From NCBI GenBank assembly GCA_000499405.2, contig HG738138.1:24788765-24852764 (forward strand): 64,000 bases of DNA. Reading direction: 5' to 3'. The notes below the pieces were generated by a model. That model saw nothing but the letters and a program-made list of their open reading frames with translations, was not told the origin of the DNA and made no database searches. The stretch comes from Onchocerca volvulus (Eukaryota; Nematoda; Chromadorea; Rhabditida; Onchocercidae). The position numbers were made by a program, and so were the translations under genes. The first letter of the stretch is position 1. Every line of letters begins with the position of its first letter. Positions 60,420 through 64,000 of the stretch are shown one piece after another.

Positions 60420-61530
60420 ATAAAATTCTTTCTGTGGTTTTTTTCTCCACTCTATTTTAGACTTCTTCTCTGGTTCTTTGCTAAAACATTTCTGTCGTTT
60501 TAGTGCCTTAGATATTTTTGATTATATTGAATAATTTTGTAAAATCCAAGGTAATCTTTTAATTAATGCATAAAGATTTAAAGCTGATAATAATGATACT
60601 GTGCCAGCTTATTGATTAGTTATTTTGGAATATGCTCTGAAACAGATATCTAAAATTATTGGGAAGCATAAATAATTGTTCATATACATATATATGGATA
60701 TAATTGAAGACTGTCGGGGATATAGTTCAAAAGTTTTTTGTTAACATTTTTTTTTTCTCGCTCATACCTTTTTTTTCCTCTTCAGATAGGTTCAAATTTC
60801 ATGTTTATTTAAATATTTACGCTATATTCTTTAAAATACAATTGGAAAAAGCAGAAAAAACAAAACAAAAAAAAAGTAGAACAATGTTATACTCCAAGTA
60901 AAGTACAACTTTATCATAGCACTTGTTACCATTGTGAGCCGATTTTGTTGTGGAAATTTCTCGGCAGTTAGCACAGAAAAATAGTTGTAATAAAGATCTT
61001 ATTGATTGTCGGAAATTTTGCTTTTCGATAAGACAATTATCAGAGAATATCACAAATCGAGTCGATGGAATTAGATGCCTCTATCAGAAAACAAAAATCT
61101 ATTTCGCAAGAATTGCAAAATAAAAGAAATCAGATCGCAAAGCAGATAAATTTATTCGCTAAGTTGTTTTTCTTTGTTGTCACTCAGTGGAAAATCTTAC
61201 ATTCCTCCATTCTTCGAGAGTTTCTTCGGTTATTTCTGTTCTGAGAGTTCCCGTTTCGTTCTATCCCAAATGAATGATTCTAATCCCTTATAGAATAAAA
61301 GTTTCTTTATTAGATGTCAACTAGAATGCAATTTACAATATGCTAACAATAGCATAAAGGTCAAAAGTTTAATTAGTAGATTCAAACACTAAAAATTCGA
61401 TTAGTAAATTGGAAAATCAAAACACAAAGATTCTTTGATTATTTCATCATATTTATGTTCTATAATTTTCCCAATATTGCATCAAAATTTTTGAAAAAAT
61501 CATCGAAACATATTTGGAAATTTTCAAAAC

Positions 61531-61675
61531 TTTGATTTAGAATTATATTTTTAAATCTAAAATTTCAAGAATCGTACATTTGACCTATCGCTCTATACTC
61601 ATTAACACTTCAAATTTTTGATTTGAAATAATATTTTTAAATCTCAAATTTCAAGAATCGTACATTTGACCTATC
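61531..61675. repeat. Two 59-bp direct repeats
   Basis: Copies at 61531-61589 and 61617-61675 share TTTGATTT, ATATTTTTAAATCT and AATTTCAAGAATCGTACATT with TGACCTATC. Confidence 0.85.
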
Positions 61676-62233
61676 ATCAACACTTAACTATTAATATCAT
61701 TGTTAGTATTATATGACCTTATATATAATTTTTTTATAAAATTCACAAAAAACTAAACTAAACTAAATTAAAATGAAACTAAACTCAGGTCAAAAAATTT
61801 CCGCGACATACAATCATGAATGTTTAAAAAGTTCTAATGAGGGATTTGAGAGAAATATCGAATATTTTATGCAATCTATTGTTAACATTTAGATAATCAA
61901 TTCATCTTTTAGCTAAATCAATTATTTTTCTAACTAAAAATTGTCTTATATTTTCATTCGATTCGATGAAAACTTAGTCGCAAAGTTTGTGATGAAATAA
62001 TTATTCAACAGAAATGCATAGTTTTACATGGAATTATTATATGTATTCACTATCATATCAATTCTTCCATCATGCTCGAACTTATCCAACTTTTATTGCA
62101 TTAAAATGAGAAATGCCATAAATTCAATCGTTTAGCAAAAATAAGAATACGAAAGAAGATAAAGATAAATGTGAAAACAAATATGAAAGCTGAATACCAA
62201 ATTATGATGAACAGCTGTACAAAAGTAATCATC

Positions 62234-62269
<36 letters not shown>

Positions 62270-62714
62270 GAAAATACAGTTTTTCCTATTGACGATTCTA
62301 TTTTCAATAACAAATTATTTAAAAAGAAAATATTTTTTTGCTTAAAAAAGTAGCTACGAGTTAAATAACTTTGAAATTATTATATCTGATTGATAATATT
62401 ATCAATCTCTTGCAAAGAGATGGCAATATCAGTTATAATTTTATCATTTTATCATCTAGAGATTCGAATACTGAATAACTCAAAACAATTGTGTATAATT
62501 CTGATTAAATATGAAATAAAAATGGAGTAATAGGAAGCGCTACGAATATTTCTTGCATTTATTTAAATTTATGAAGATCGAGCAACTTTCAGTTAACCAT
62601 AACGTCAAAAAATGCATTCAAAATACTTGCAAACATGCATGCAAAATCTGCAAGTTTTCTCATATAAAAAACTGCAAAATTTGCTATGTTCTTAAATTTC
62701 TTTCGTTTTCTTGC

Positions 62715-62787
62715 TCGAAATTACCATTTTTCTCGAAATTCTCGAAATTACCATTTTTCTCGAAATTCTCGAAATTACCATTTTTCT
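62715..62787. repeat. 27-bp tandem repeat, 2.7 copies
   Basis: Unit TCGAAATTACCATTTTTCTC plus GAAATTC starts at 62715, 62742 and 62769. It sits in an open frame where it reads as repeated SKLPFFSKF, most likely a coincidence of the 9-codon period. Confidence 0.9.
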
Positions 62788-63149
62788 TCCTTCTGTTAGA
62801 TAAATTTCAATGCGGAATAATGAGTGTTAAATGAATATATGTCATTGAAAAATAAGTAAAGTAAACTAAAATGATAAAAGAATACTTTTTTTCCAAAAAG
62901 CATATTCCACTGAAAAAAAAATTGCAAAAAAAGTTCCGTCCCTCAATCAAAATGCTTGATGGGATGATTTGCTTATTGATATTTTTTGAAATTTGAAAAA
63001 TGGAATATTCTTTATGATTTTATCTACAAGTGAAATTCTAATTTCAAATCAGTTTTAACAAATTCTAATTTTTTCTTTCTCGTTTTCTCATCTTTCGCAT
63101 CAAAAAAATAAATAAATAAATAAATAAAATCAAAGAATAATATATAAAC

Positions 63150-63203
63150 CAAATGATAGCATGAACAAAAATTATGCAAATGATAGCATGAACAAAAATT
63201 ATG
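63150..63203. repeat. Perfect 27-bp tandem duplication
   Basis: CAAATGATAGCATGAACAAA with AATTATG is repeated exactly at 63150-63176 and 63177-63203. Confidence 0.92.
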
Positions 63204-64000
63204 AATACCAATGAAAATTAATCGATTTTACATTTCAAGATGAAAAATAATACAAACGTAGGTTTTAATTGCAAATTGTTACACTTATATATAAATAAAT
63301 CGTACTTTTGGCTAAATAATAGTTTATTAATTTTTGAGTAATTCTTTAAAAAACTTAAAATTCCATCATTTTTCAAACGAAAATTTAATTATTTTTGGAA
63401 AACTTGAAGCTATTAAAAATTCAACAAATACAGATAATATTTAAATTTGCCTCTTGCAAAACAGTAAATTAATTCAAAAACGAAAAATAAGTTCATAGTA
63501 ATTTTGATAATTTAATCATTTCTCCAAGATTTTGTTCCATCAAAAAGATTATTTCAATTTTTTTTAAAATGGCTTAAATTTTCATTTTCAACTATTCACA
63601 TCTTGAACAATCATTTTCAAGAGATATGAGAAAATGAACTATCGCAAAAAGTTAAACTTTTTAAATTTAAAAGATAAAATGAAACATAAAGTGCATTTAT
63701 AAAAAATATTTGATCTCATATCATATTATCAGTTGAAGAGTTTAGTCCAATAAGACGACATAAAATAATTTTTTTTTTTAAATTTAAAAAATTTATGAAC
63801 TTTTTATTGGCATCTTTCCAACCTATTACAATGCTTTTGCGAGCAAGATTTGCATTTCGCTATGATAAATCTATGGATTTAAATAAATAAAAAAGGTTTT
63901 ATGTGAAAAATAATGGTTCATTTCTTTCAAAATTTATTTAAAAAAAAAAAAAAAAGAAATTGATTAATTTTTGCGTGACATTCGTATCTGCAATGCTTTA

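Larger units (their letters stand above)
60420..64000. other. Right-end intergenic region
   Basis: 3' flank of the cystatin gene and AT-rich DNA with a poly(A) run (62237-62266) and three short tandem repeats (listed). A less AT-rich patch at 61170-61270 gave no recognisable protein on either strand. Confidence 0.5.

Noticed and set aside
62553..62834. 93-codon Cys/Lys-rich frame with SKLPFFSKF repeats
   Set aside because: Repeated peptide comes from a 27-bp tandem repeat; no signal peptide or known Cys pattern.
1..64000. tRNA, rRNA, spliced-leader RNA genes or CRISPR arrays
   Set aside because: No cloverleaf-like GC-richer block, rRNA motif or regularly spaced spacer array was noticed; CRISPR is not expected in a nematode genome.

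Overview
This window looks like nuclear DNA of a filarial nematode, most likely Onchocerca volvulus or a very close relative. It is very AT-rich and full of A/T homopolymers. Genes are cut into many short exons with nematode-type TTTNCAG acceptors. A four-exon cystatin gene at the right end reads as the 162-residue onchocystatin (Ov17/CPI-2 type), as I remember that protein. All gene models here were read by hand from splice sites, reading phase and family motifs; no search was run.

Layout. (1) 1-8.8 kb, minus strand: an innexin gap-junction gene with nine readable exons; its C-terminal end lies beyond the left edge of the window. (2) 8.8-22.8 kb: about 14 kb of gene-poor sequence with several tandem repeats and a cluster of heat-shock-element-like motifs forming a perfect hairpin. 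(3) 22.8-25.4 kb, minus: a secreted 237-residue protein with a 12-cysteine nematode DB domain. (4) 28.3-39.9 kb, minus: one 30-exon gene for a chromatin protein of about 1,532 residues, whose C-terminal third is KANSL3/NSL3 and whose N-terminal two thirds is a long basic, low-complexity extension. (5) 41.3-42.0 kb, plus: NDUFA2 (complex I B8 subunit), divergent from the KANSL3-like gene across about 1.3 kb. (6) 44.7-48.4 kb: a palindromic BEL/Pao-type insertion, two inverted LTR-gag arms of about 1.65 kb around a 36-base loop, bounded by a 5-bp target duplication and sitting inside a decayed C2H2 zinc-finger sequence. (7) 51.1-53.3 kb: a long imperfect foldback, then a second, degenerate BEL/Pao copy on the minus strand. 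(8) 57.8-60.4 kb, plus: the onchocystatin gene with a 28-bp GC-richer tandem array in its first intron. (9) 60.4-64 kb: repeats and no recognisable gene.

The genes do not form a pathway: cell coupling (innexin), a secreted protein of unknown function (DB), histone-acetylation complex (KANSL3), respiration (NDUFA2) and protease inhibition/host modulation (cystatin). The most unusual object is the palindromic LTR insertion. Both outer ends are U3 ends, which a normal LTR integration does not produce, and its two inward-facing LTR promoters could make long double-stranded RNA.
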